DNA of 64,000 nucleotides from UBA4782 sp034430215. GTDB taxonomy: Bacteria; Chloroflexota; Anaerolineae; Anaerolineales; Anaerolineaceae. The stretch's first letter is position 1; every line of letters begins with the position of its first letter. Made by a program: the position numbers and the translations under genes. Where the stretch lies: NCBI GenBank assembly GCA_034430215.1, contig DAOUFE010000037.1:28443-92442 (forward strand), written 5' to 3'. The notes under the pieces were generated by a model. The model saw only the letters and a program-made list of their open reading frames with translations. It did no database searches and was not told the origin of the DNA. This document shows, piece after piece, positions 1 to 9,066 of this stretch.

Positions 1-2026
1 CGAGAGCGAAATCCTGCTCCTGTTTGTCACCTCCTGCGGGAAGTGAAAAAACCATTCCAGAGAAGGGTGAAGAAGATGGCAGCCCAGTTTCAGCAACTTC
101 AGGTAAAGGCGCAATTCTCAAATTGTCACCCAATGCTTCTTTATACTTCTGATAAGTCCAGGTTCCATTGATGGTCATAGCGGCTTCCTGTGAGATAAAA
201 AGATTTTCCGCAGTAGAGTAATCCATCCAGTTCTCTGTCTCCTCGGGTGTAATAAGCAGCAGAGTCAAGTTCATAGCCTGTTGTACTGCTTCAGTACCCA
301 GCGTAATTGTCCGACCATCAGAGGCGAAAAGATTGCCACCATAACCATAGATCCACGGCAGCATCCAATAAGTGTTATTGCTTGCATATACTAAACCAGC
401 CTGACCTGTTTTTTCAAGAAATTGCTTGTGAATATCCAATAATTCATCAGTATTCTTTGGCGGGTTATTCGGATCAAATCCATTTGCAGTGAAAAGGTCT
501 TCGTTATAGTACAGAAGGAGCATACTGGTGGTAGAAAGTGGAACCCCCCAAACAGAGCCTTCTTTAGAAACCATTTCAATGGTGTTTGGAAGGTATTCAT
601 TAGTCATATACAAACCATCAAGATTTCTCAGCAAATTATTCTCCTGTAATGAAGACATCACTGAGCTATCTGTCAGGAAAGCTGAAGGAATTTCACCTGC
701 AGCTAGAGATGTAGAGAGCCAGCTAAATACATCATTTGTAGCGGGTATGGCTTTAACCTGAATAGTTACCCCTGGATGTTCCTGCTGGTAGGTTTCAACC
801 AGTGGCGTAAAATCGGATGTTCCCTCAAGACCTGTTACCCAGAGTTCTACTGTTATCGTTTCACCAGGAGCGAGTGTGGGCATGATTTCAACTGCTCCAG
901 GAGTGGCTTCATCAGGAGAGATCTCTTCAGTCACTTCGGATTTGGTGTCGTCTTGTGTTGCTTTCTCTTCATATACTGCTGCAGGAGTGGGTTTATTTTT
1001 TGTTAAAATATTTGCTGCAATCGCAAACCCTGCAATGATCACTAAAGCACCAATGATCCCTGCCATGATGGGCAAGATGTTCTTTTTCCGTTTCTGCTGA
1101 ACAGGCGCACTGATCGAAGAAGCCGGAGCAACTACGCTCATCCCCTGTACTGCAGAGGATGACGCAAAACTCCCTGCTACATGAACCGTATCCATTCGAT
1201 TTTGTTCTTTTGGCTGAGGTCTGGTCACAGGGGCAGAAAGCGCATTTTTAAATGCACTTGCTGAAGAAAAACGTGCTTCAGGCATTACACTCAGCGCCTG
1301 AGTAATTGCCTGCGCCAAACCAGGATTGATATCTGGTCTCAAAATGCTTACTGGTTCCAATGGTGTTCCTGCCATACGTGCAATGGCTTCTACGGGTGGT
1401 TGACCAGTGATCAGGCAATAGGCAGTAGCACCTAAAGCATAGATATCGCTGCGGGCATTGGTCGGTGCCTGCCCATATTGCTCAAACGGGGAGAATCCCG
1501 GTGTAATAGCACGAGCTCCCTGAGTGGTACGCTGGTTTGGGTCCCAAATTTTTGCCACACCAAAATCAACCAGTACTGCTTTTCCTTCTTTATCGATCTT
1601 AATATTGGCTGGTTTGATATCACGATGTATGACAGGGGGGGTCTGTTGGTGCAAATAGGTAAGCGCATCACAAATCTGGCTGATCCATTGGATCACTCGA
1701 GCTTCTGGTAATGGACCCTGCTTGTCGAGTATCTGCTGTAAGTCTTCTCCCTCGATGTAATCCATCACCAGATATTGCCCCTGGTCTGGAATGCTAAAAT
1801 AATCCGTTACCCGGGATAAATTAGGATGGATAAGGTTTGCGAGGATAACTGCTTCACGGGTAAACTGTTTTTGTGCTTCTGGAGATGTCTCAAGATTTTC
1901 TTTGAGAGCGCAAGGCCGGGAGAGGTTCAAATCCCAGGCACGATAGACAGCTCCAAAACCTCCCTGTCCGAGCAAATTCACTACACGATATCTTTGATGA
2001 ATGATAGTACCAGTGCTCAATACCAT
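1..2026 (-). CDS. Receptor Ser/Thr kinase with extracellular family 1 solute-binding domain (partial)
   Basis: Membrane Ser/Thr kinase with a transporter-type binding domain outside the cell. The frame is open from ATG 2026 to base 1 (675 codons), so the 3' end lies outside the window. Residues ~10-265 are a Hanks-type kinase: glycine loop GQGGFGAVYRAW, lysine in CALKENL, catalytic HRDIKPANIK, metal-binding VDFGVAK. A Pro/Ser-rich linker leads to one membrane helix (~315-338), then an acidic spacer. From ~385 (ETITVELWVTGLEG) the protein resembles family 1 (sugar-type) extracellular binding proteins, including a GVPLSTTSMLLLYYNEDLF-type segment usual in that family. GGAG lies 5 nt before the start. 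The upstream kinase gene ends 2 nt away, so the two are probably translated together. The ligand is unknown; sugar or oligosaccharide is inferred from the family. Confidence 0.9.
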   Translation of the reverse strand, partial: MVLSTGTIIHQRYRVVNLLGQGGFGAVYRAWDLNLSRPCALKENLETSPEAQKQFTREAVILANLIHPNLSRVTDYFSIPDQGQYLVMDYIEGEDLQQILDKQGPLPEARVIQWISQICDALTYLHQQTPPVIHRDIKPANIKIDKEGKAVLVDFGVAKIWDPNQRTTQGARAITPGFSPFEQYGQAPTNARSDIYALGATAYCLITGQPPVEAIARMAGTPLEPVSILRPDINPGLAQAITQALSVMPEARFSSASAFKNALSAPVTRPQPKEQNRMDTVHVAGSFASSSAVQGMSVVAPASSISAPVQQKRKKNILPIMAGIIGALVIIAGFAIAANILTKNKPTPAAVYEEKATQDDTKSEVTEEISPDEATPGAVEIMPTLAPGETITVELWVTGLEGTSDFTPLVETYQQEHPGVTIQVKAIPATNDVFSWLSTSLAAGEIPSAFLTDSSVMSSLQENNLLRNLDGLYMTNEYLPNTIEMVSKEGSVWGVPLSTTSMLLLYYNEDLFTANGFDPNNPPKNTDELLDIHKQFLEKTGQAGLVYASNNTYWMLPWIYGYGGNLFASDGRTITLGTEAVQQAMNLTLLLITPEETENWMDYSTAENLFISQEAAMTINGTWTYQKYKEALGDNLRIAPLPEVAETGLPSSSPFSGMVFSLPAGGDKQEQDFAL

Positions 2027-2028
2027 AA

Positions 2029-4971
2029 TTACTCCAGAGGTTTTGGAAGTATTTGCGTCAATCCCCAATAGCCATAATTAAACGATGTTAGCAAATACTG
2101 GTTATCGGGGCTGAAATTTAATTGTGGGATTGAAACAGGAGAAATATTTTTCGTCTCCAGAATAGTCAAGGTTTTCCCATCCAGTAACGTTATTGACCCA
2201 TCAGATTGACCAACAGCCAAAAATGTGCCATCTTGCGAGAAAACTGCTGCAGTTGGTGTATTGCCCAGTGAAATGGCACCAGTTTTTTGTCCCGTCAAAA
2301 GGTCCAATATTTGAACCTCATTGCTTTCTGACAGGATAAGTAACTGCTTGTTTTCTTGATCCACAAGGATTTGAGAAAGACTTTCCACAGGAACAGTATA
2401 GGATGAAACTATTCTGGCAAGATCATCCAGGTCTCGAATTTCCACTAATCCCGCAAAATTTGCCAGAATCAGGTAATTTTCCTCCTGATAGTAGTCAATG
2501 TAATCCATCACCACATCTGTTGTAAAAATATATTTCTCTATGTTAGTAGTTCCGAGATACCAGATACTGACGTTGTTTCCAGCCAATACTGCCAGGTCTC
2601 CATTGGGCAGGAAAGCAGCTTTTTGCGCAGGAGTGTCTTTAGGTGGTAACTGCGAAAGCAATGTGAAAGCACTAAGGTCAAAGATATCCACACTGCCATC
2701 TTCTTTACCGAGCGCCAGATATCCTCTTTCGGGATCGATCGAAGTGGAATATACAGGTATATTGAGGTTTATAGAATCCCAACTTGTAAGGAAAAATTCT
2801 GTTGGACCTTTTCTGATCCGCCCCCTGTCATCAATAAGAACTGTAAGTTCTGGATTGAAGAAACCACCTTCCATTGTCCATGAATTGGAATCTATTTGAG
2901 GTGCATATGTGCTTTGTGTGATCATTTCAAAGCGAACCATTCCCCCTGAAAAATATGTGACTGATATTTGTTCAGTTCCCGGGCGTAATGAAAGAGAGCT
3001 TGGGCTGGCAAAATCGGGAGCTGAGACAGAGACTTCTGGTTGAGAATTGGGAAGCACAAACTTATTCACGTAATTATCCATCGTAGAGTATAGAATGGTG
3101 TCATCGTTTGAAAATGCTGCATAATTTGGAAGACCATTGTTGTAAAGAATTGCTTCCTGCTTGCCAGTCTGTGCCTCGATCAAATAGATTTGTCCAAAAG
3201 GCAATAATACCGCCAGTGTTTTTCCCTGATGATTCAATGCCAACCCAATAATTGGGCTATTATCCGTTGTTATATTTGTGAAATCCCAAACAAGCTCACC
3301 AGTATCAGGATTCCAGACTTTCACCGTTCCATCCATACTGCCGCTATACAGTAGATCAAAGACTGGATCCCAGATCAACTCCCGGATATTTCCAGTATGT
3401 CCAGTGAATTTATAGATCATATCGCCAGTTTCCAGGTCGAAGGTAAATATTTCCTGCCCTGTACGAGCTGCGATCATTGAGCCATCCGGACTGAATACGA
3501 CATGAGAATTGTAAAAAGAGTAACCCGTTGCAATTTCTTTGATCAAACTTTTATGTGATAAATCATAAAGGTAAAAGTGAGAATTTATTTCACCAACGAT
3601 CAGCATGGAACTATCAGGTGAAAATGCAAGCCCCGTCACAATCGTTTTTTGACAGGGAATTTCCCAAACAAGATCTCCCGTTTGAGCATGCTCCACCAAA
3701 ACTTTATCTCCCACGCCTAATGCATACAACACTCCGTCGGGAGAATACGTTCCGGTATATGTCATCCCATTTCCTAACTTTGTGGTTTCGCCAAAGTAGG
3801 ATGCAGCGGTAGGTTCAGGAGTAGGTTGTACTACCGTGACCTGTGTAGGACTGGTTTCTGATACTGGAAGTGTGCCAGTGTTCTTAATGATTTCGGGAGG
3901 CGGAGTGGTTGCCCCTTTTTGAGTATTGCCTAACAAGAAAACCGCCGCGATGATGGCAATTGCAATCACTCCTATTGCCCCTCCCCCTATGAGAACGAAT
4001 TTCTTCCATGATTTCGGTTGGACTGATTGTGGAATAGGAATTGCCTTTGCTGAAGATATCGTTCCGGGTTGAACCCTGGTTGTCGCAACCACGGGATTCG
4101 CCAAAGGAATTTGGGATTGCTTGGGAGCAATTTTCACCACCGGTGGAGCAACAGGCGCAGTAGATACACTGGATTTTTGCGTCAGTGCCTGCTTAAATTC
4201 ATCCGCTGTCTGAAACCGCAGATCAGGCAGTAATTCCAATGCCTTTAAAATAGTTTGGCTGGTGGCACTCGAAATATTTTTGTTTATTTCTGAAGGTGCC
4301 TTGATCTTTGGATTGGCTACTCGAATAATCGCTTCAGTAGGCGGTTGACCCGTGAGCAGGCAATATGTCGTAGCACCCAAAGCATATACATCCGTACGGG
4401 CATCAGTAGGTGCCTGTCCATATTGTTCAAATGGAGAAAAACAAGGGGTGATCGCCCGCGCTCCCTGGGTGGTACGTGAGTCAGGATCCCAAACCTTGGC
4501 TACACCAAAATCCACCAAAACCGCCTTCCCCTTAGGAGTGATCTTGATATTCGCCGGCTTGATATCTCTGTGAATGATGGGCGGCTGTTGGGTGTGTAAA
4601 TATTCCAGTGCATCACAGATCTGCTCCACCCATTCCAGCACAAGAGATTCAGGTTGTGGTCCATTCTTGTCGAGAATATTCTGAAGATCCTCTCCTTCGA
4701 CATAATCCATTACAAGGTATTGCCCCTGACCAGAGATGGTAAAGTAGTCTGTCACCCGAGCTAAATTAGGATGGATCAGATTGGCAAGAATGACCGCTTC
4801 TCGATTGAATTGTTTTTGAGCTTCGGGAGAGGTGTCAAGATTCTCTTTCAGTGCACATGGTCGTGATAGATTTAGATCCCAGGCTTTATAAACTGCTCCA
4901 AAGCCCCCCTGCCCAAGCAGATTGACAATACGGTAACGGCTGTTGAGAATATAACCAGTCGATAAGGGCAT
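2029..4971 (-). CDS. Receptor Ser/Thr kinase with extracellular WD40-like beta-propellers
   Basis: 980-residue membrane kinase. Residues ~10-270 carry GQGGFGAVYKAW, CALKENL, HRDIKPANIK and VDFGVAK, all catalytic residues intact. A Pro/Val-rich linker precedes a single membrane helix (~322-345, very Ile/Ala/Gly rich). Residues ~400-975 are repeats of about 40 residues with WD40/quinoprotein-like signatures such as LAFSPDSSMLIVG, VVFSPDGSMIAAR, SGSMDGTVKVWNPDTGELVW and LAVGQSDGSITLLDG. The length would allow about two seven-bladed propellers. The propeller lies on the opposite side of the membrane from the kinase, so it is inferred to be a sensor or protein-binding platform outside the cell. 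No clear Shine-Dalgarno precedes the ATG; the next gene upstream ends 44 nt away. Confidence 0.93.
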   Translation of the reverse strand: MPLSTGYILNSRYRIVNLLGQGGFGAVYKAWDLNLSRPCALKENLDTSPEAQKQFNREAVILANLIHPNLARVTDYFTISGQGQYLVMDYVEGEDLQNILDKNGPQPESLVLEWVEQICDALEYLHTQQPPIIHRDIKPANIKITPKGKAVLVDFGVAKVWDPDSRTTQGARAITPCFSPFEQYGQAPTDARTDVYALGATTYCLLTGQPPTEAIIRVANPKIKAPSEINKNISSATSQTILKALELLPDLRFQTADEFKQALTQKSSVSTAPVAPPVVKIAPKQSQIPLANPVVATTRVQPGTISSAKAIPIPQSVQPKSWKKFVLIGGGAIGVIAIAIIAAVFLLGNTQKGATTPPPEIIKNTGTLPVSETSPTQVTVVQPTPEPTAASYFGETTKLGNGMTYTGTYSPDGVLYALGVGDKVLVEHAQTGDLVWEIPCQKTIVTGLAFSPDSSMLIVGEINSHFYLYDLSHKSLIKEIATGYSFYNSHVVFSPDGSMIAARTGQEIFTFDLETGDMIYKFTGHTGNIRELIWDPVFDLLYSGSMDGTVKVWNPDTGELVWDFTNITTDNSPIIGLALNHQGKTLAVLLPFGQIYLIEAQTGKQEAILYNNGLPNYAAFSNDDTILYSTMDNYVNKFVLPNSQPEVSVSAPDFASPSSLSLRPGTEQISVTYFSGGMVRFEMITQSTYAPQIDSNSWTMEGGFFNPELTVLIDDRGRIRKGPTEFFLTSWDSINLNIPVYSTSIDPERGYLALGKEDGSVDIFDLSAFTLLSQLPPKDTPAQKAAFLPNGDLAVLAGNNVSIWYLGTTNIEKYIFTTDVVMDYIDYYQEENYLILANFAGLVEIRDLDDLARIVSSYTVPVESLSQILVDQENKQLLILSESNEVQILDLLTGQKTGAISLGNTPTAAVFSQDGTFLAVGQSDGSITLLDGKTLTILETKNISPVSIPQLNFSPDNQYLLTSFNYGYWGLTQILPKPLE

Positions 4972-5015
4972 AAACTAACTCACACAAAAAAATGAAAAAG
5001 AGCTAAGCCAGTAAA

Positions 5016-7151
5016 TTACGGAAGAGGTATAACAATAAAGTTCGAAAAAGCTGTGGAATAACCAGGTATCTCATTACCCAGATATAACCCGGTAGCAATC
5101 CGATTGTTTCCCGCATCCATGCGACTCGATAGATCCAGAGAGCTTATCAGGGATTGGTTCGAGAAAAACCAGCCCTTATCTCCCAATGCGACTAAAGCAA
5201 ATTCATTCGTTCCGCCATCTGAGGTATTCATATTGGAAATATAAGCAGAAGCAATTTGAGATGAGGAATCGCCCGAATTGTTTGTTAACTCCCACTGTTG
5301 ATTCTGAGAGATCACCATTCTGAACTGTTCATTTCCTCCTTGATTGCGGAACATGAAACCATAATCAAAATTCCCTACACTGGTGCTATATGGATTGGTA
5401 AAATCAGCCAACATTATGAAATCGGTTATGAAATCTTCTGAACCAAATTCCTCAATATACTCATCATTGTCATGCACCAGGCTACCCGAAAGCGGGGTCA
5501 TATCTAATCGCCAGACCTCAAAATTGGAATAGTATGTTGAGTACCCATTGATCTCATTACCAGAATATAAGCCTGTTGCAAGTTCGATCAAACCATCCGA
5601 TTGCCGGCTGGAGAGATCGAGCTCAGATATCAATTCACCATTCAAGAAGAACCACCCATACTCATGATAGGTGACCAGCATTAATGAATTGAAGCCTCCC
5701 GCGTATGTGTTCAGGTTAGTTAAACTGCCACTGGCGACGGTTGTTCCATCTGCTGAACCAGCATTATCGGTAACAACCCACTCCCCATCCGAAAGGACAA
5801 CCAGGCGATACTGGTCATTAAAGCCCGCTTCACGGAAGAGCAAACCAAAATCCCAGGTTCCCGTACTAAGGCTATAGGGATTATAAAAATCTACTTTTAC
5901 AATGTAATCTGCCACTGACAAACCAGAGTTCATCACAGCAACCAGCCCATCTTCAACATTGTGCGCGATCGATCCCTCGGATGGCCCGGTTAGTAAAACA
6001 AGGTCATCGAAAGTACCATTTGTAACAGGAGCTTCGGTGCTCATCATGACCGGGGTACGTGTTAAGTAAGGCGTAATTGTAGGCATGGGCGCATCAGTTG
6101 GCACTGGAGACGGGGTATCCATCTTTGCTACAGTTTTCGGTGTACTGGTAGTAATAGTCGGCATGATCCCTGGCAGGCTCAAAAGAACCGCGCAAAGCCC
6201 TCCAATCACACCCAATGCACCTAATGCGATCAAAACAATCGCCCAGGCAGGCAATCTCTTTTTCTTTGGTGGGGCATAAGATAATGCGCCTTCTGAAGAA
6301 TAAGGCATGGGTGGCAGTGGCTCAGAGCCTACAGGTTGCACTGAAGGAGTATAACTGCCAAAAAACGCTGTCCGCATCTGCACAATTGATCGGAACCGTT
6401 TTTCGGGTGATAATGCCATACATTGAGTGATCGCATTTCCCACATTGACAGGTACCTTCGGGTTCACTACCTGAGCAGGACGCAAAGTATCTGACGCTAC
6501 CCGCTGAACACTCTCCGGCGGCTGGATACCTGTTACCAGTGTGTACATGGTAGCACCCAGAGCGTAAATATCCGAGCGGGCATCCGTGCTTCCCTGCCCA
6601 TACTGTTCTGGTGGCGAATACCCTGGGGTAATGGCGCGAGCTCCCATGGTGGTTTTTGTGTGGCTGTCATAAAGTTTCACCAGACCAAAATCCACCAATA
6701 CGGCTTTTCCTTCGGGTGTGATCTTGATATTTGCTGGTTTGATATCGCGGTGCAGCACGGGGGGAACACGCCCATGCAGATATTCCAGAGCGTCCATTAC
6801 CTGACCCATCCATACCATGACTTTGTCAACCGGCAATGGTCCGGTTTTTTCCAGCATGGTATGTAAGTCTTCACCCTCAATATAATCCATCACCAAATAT
6901 TGACCTTGATCCTGCAAGATAAAGTGATCCGTCACACGAGGCAGGTTGGGATGAGAAAGGTTTGCAAGGACAGTTGCTTCGCGCAGGAATTGCCTTTGAG
7001 CCTCGACTGATACATCAAGGTTTTCTTTAACGGCACAGGCATGACTGAGGTTTAAATCCCAGGCTTTATAAACCGCTCCAAATCCACCCTGACCGAGCAG
7101 TTTTACAATGCGATATCTACTATTGAGGATGTACCCGGTATTGAATGCCAT
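5016..7151 (-). CDS. Receptor Ser/Thr kinase with two tandem LamG-like ectodomains
   Basis: 711-residue membrane kinase. The kinase domain (~10-270) has GQGGFGAVYKAW, CAVKENL, HRDIKPANIK and VDFGLVK. One membrane helix lies at ~300-326. Outside are two copies of a ~160-residue beta-rich module (~374-545 and ~549-711), each with the order G.L.H..D, NPYS...G..DYGF.FR..G...Q.R.V.., LDLSSR and IATGLY.GNEI.GYST..SNF. The fold resembles concanavalin/LamG-type sandwiches, which often bind glycans or proteins; this is inferred. The same module occurs once each in the next two kinases, so tandem duplication within this gene is likely. There is no Shine-Dalgarno, and a TATAAT on the minus strand (7158-7163) sits so close to the ATG that a leaderless message is possible. 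Confidence 0.92.
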   Translation of the reverse strand: MAFNTGYILNSRYRIVKLLGQGGFGAVYKAWDLNLSHACAVKENLDVSVEAQRQFLREATVLANLSHPNLPRVTDHFILQDQGQYLVMDYIEGEDLHTMLEKTGPLPVDKVMVWMGQVMDALEYLHGRVPPVLHRDIKPANIKITPEGKAVLVDFGLVKLYDSHTKTTMGARAITPGYSPPEQYGQGSTDARSDIYALGATMYTLVTGIQPPESVQRVASDTLRPAQVVNPKVPVNVGNAITQCMALSPEKRFRSIVQMRTAFFGSYTPSVQPVGSEPLPPMPYSSEGALSYAPPKKKRLPAWAIVLIALGALGVIGGLCAVLLSLPGIMPTITTSTPKTVAKMDTPSPVPTDAPMPTITPYLTRTPVMMSTEAPVTNGTFDDLVLLTGPSEGSIAHNVEDGLVAVMNSGLSVADYIVKVDFYNPYSLSTGTWDFGLLFREAGFNDQYRLVVLSDGEWVVTDNAGSADGTTVASGSLTNLNTYAGGFNSLMLVTYHEYGWFFLNGELISELDLSSRQSDGLIELATGLYSGNEINGYSTYYSNFEVWRLDMTPLSGSLVHDNDEYIEEFGSEDFITDFIMLADFTNPYSTSVGNFDYGFMFRNQGGNEQFRMVISQNQQWELTNNSGDSSSQIASAYISNMNTSDGGTNEFALVALGDKGWFFSNQSLISSLDLSSRMDAGNNRIATGLYLGNEIPGYSTAFSNFIVIPLP

Positions 7152-7194
7152 TTTATTATTATAAGACGATTAATAAGAATATGAAAAGTTTTAA

Positions 7195-8934
7195 TTAAGG
7201 AAGAGCCCAAATTTGAAAATCGGTGAAACCTGTTTTATAACCGCTGATCTCATCATCGGCGTAGAAACCCGTACCTAAAGAAATGACTCCAGTTTCATTT
7301 CGGGAAGAAAGATCCAGATCGGATACAAAAAGATTATTGATGAGAAAATATCCCTTATTACCGTTGGTTATTAAAGTAATCAAATTTTGTTCGCCTGACC
7401 CTGTATTTTAACCAGTTAGTTTTCCAGATTGAATTTTAACGCCAGTAGAGCTTGCCACATAATTATTGAGATACCATTCAGAATGAGAAAAAATGATCAG
7501 GCGGAAAGAGTCCGCAATTCCGGTATCTCTAAAAAAGAAACCATAATCCCACTGCCCTTCTCCAGCTCCGTAAGGGTTAATAAAAACTGCCTGAATGATG
7601 CAATTGAGGCAACTCACCTTTGTTCTGTATTCTTCGATCATTCCATCTTCTTCATGAAGAAGATTACCCGATGTAGGACCAAATTTCACGGTGGCATCAG
7701 TCCATAAAGCATCGATTTCCGAAAGACTTTGTATTGCCGTAGAAGTTATGGCAAATGAAGTAGCTGTCATTGCAGATTGTTTTATTGCAGTTTGAGTTTT
7801 GACTGCTTGCCAGGTCGCTTGTTGTGCTTCTGCGGTTAAGCTTGCTGCAGCCATGGTTAACGATGCCCGGAGTGCATTTGTTGCCATATTACTTTCAGTT
7901 TTTTTCGCCTTTGAAGATGGCAAATTGGATATTAAACCGATGATGATCACACCCAATGCGAAACATAAAATTGTGGAACCAAACGCAGTCAACCCGCTCT
8001 TTAACTTCGATCCAGACTTTTTCGCCCCCAGAGTACGGCGAGAAGGAGCAGGTACAGAAATTTGTGGTGTGATAACCGATGAAGTAGTGCGGATCGTGGA
8101 AGGAGCAGAAATACCAATCGCAGGAGTATCCCGGTAAGCAGGGTCAAATAAAGCTTGCTTGAATTCCTGTATGGTTTGAAAACGGTTTTGGGGGAGAGGT
8201 TCCATTGCCTTGCGGATCGCCAAACTGAATCCCACTGGAACCTCTTTACGAAGGGCATGGGCTGGTATCAGAGTATCGTTGGATAGACGCTGCACACTCT
8301 CCAGCGGTAAAACTTCTGTTAATGCTGTGTAGATTGTGGCTGCCAGGGCATAAACATCCGACCGTACATCAGTTCCTCCCTGGCCATACTGTTCTGGAGG
8401 AGCATACCCAACCGATACCGCGCGGGCTCCGGTCGTGGTTTTTATATTTGCATCAAATACTTTTACCAACCCAAAATCCACTAATACCGCTTTCCCTTCG
8501 GGGGTGATCTTGATGTTGGCTGGTTTAATATCCCTGTGGATTATTGGAGGTACCCGGGTATGCAGATAGATCAGAGCATCCATCACCTGGTCAATCCAAA
8601 TCATAATATCAGCAATTGCCAGCTTTCCAGCTTGATCGATTTTCTGTTGCAGGTCTTCTCCCTCAATAAAATCCATAACGAGATATTGTCCCTGCGAAGG
8701 TATGATAAAGTAGTCTGTAACACGAGGCAGGTTGGAATGGGATAAATTCGCCAACACCGTTGCTTCACGCATGAATTGACGTTGCGCTTCGGGAGTACTT
8801 TCCAGATTCTCTTTGACAGCACATTGGCGAGAAAGGTTGAGATCCCATGCCTTATATACTGCTCCAAATCCCCCCTGACCGAGTTTTTTCACGATCCGAT
8901 ACCTGCTTTGCAAGATCGTACCAGGATTAAGCAT
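7195..8934 (-). pseudogene. Receptor Ser/Thr kinase with LamG-like ectodomain, interrupted by in-frame TAA
   Basis: Kinase domain (~10-270) is intact (GQGGFGAVYKAW, CAVKENL, HRDIKPANIK, VDFGLVK), followed by a membrane helix (~311-336), an Ala/Thr-rich helical stalk (~345-395) and a LamG-like module from ~415. The reading frame meets TAA at 7410-7408 after GKLTG, but the same frame continues without a gap to 7195 as NTGSGEQN...SDLDLSSR...GFYADDEISGYKT, which completes the module found in the neighbouring kinases. Alignment with their LTNLNT segment places the stop where Leu is expected, consistent with a single TTA-to-TAA change. A truncated kinase of 508 residues would still hold kinase and membrane helix. 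Possible explanations are a recent nonsense mutation, a sequence error, or readthrough. It is the first gene after a terminator and has AGGGA before its ATG. Confidence 0.85.
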
Positions 8935-8955
8935 TGAGAGATCCCTTTAGTTATC

Positions 8956-8961
8956 ATTATA
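8956..8961 (-). promoter_or_regulatory. Candidate -10 box for the distal kinase unit
   Basis: TATAAT on the minus strand, 22 nt before the kinase ATG at 8934 and directly downstream of the 9015-9046 terminator. No good -35 is visible at 17 nt. The position between a terminator and a start codon supports a new transcription start for the last four kinase genes. Confidence 0.4.
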
Positions 8962-9014
8962 TAGAAAGAATCTCTCATATAAAAGTGCGAATAATTTATG
9001 CACCACGTGAAAAG

Positions 9015-9046
9015 AACAATCGGGTCATTTTCATGACCCGATTGTT
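9015..9046 (-). terminator. Rho-independent terminator with GAAA tetraloop
   Basis: Perfect 14-bp inverted repeat (AACAATCGGGTCAT and its complement) around a 4-nt loop that reads GAAA on the minus strand, followed there by CTTTTC. It lies 20 nt beyond the stop of the kinase ending at 9067 and would end the long leftward transcript. Confidence 0.75.
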
Positions 9047-9066
9047 GAGTTTACAATATTTCTTTA

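Noticed and set aside
7195..7383. Separate 62-residue gene
   Set aside because: Same frame as the kinase upstream and completes its ectodomain; it begins at an internal TTG with no ribosome site.
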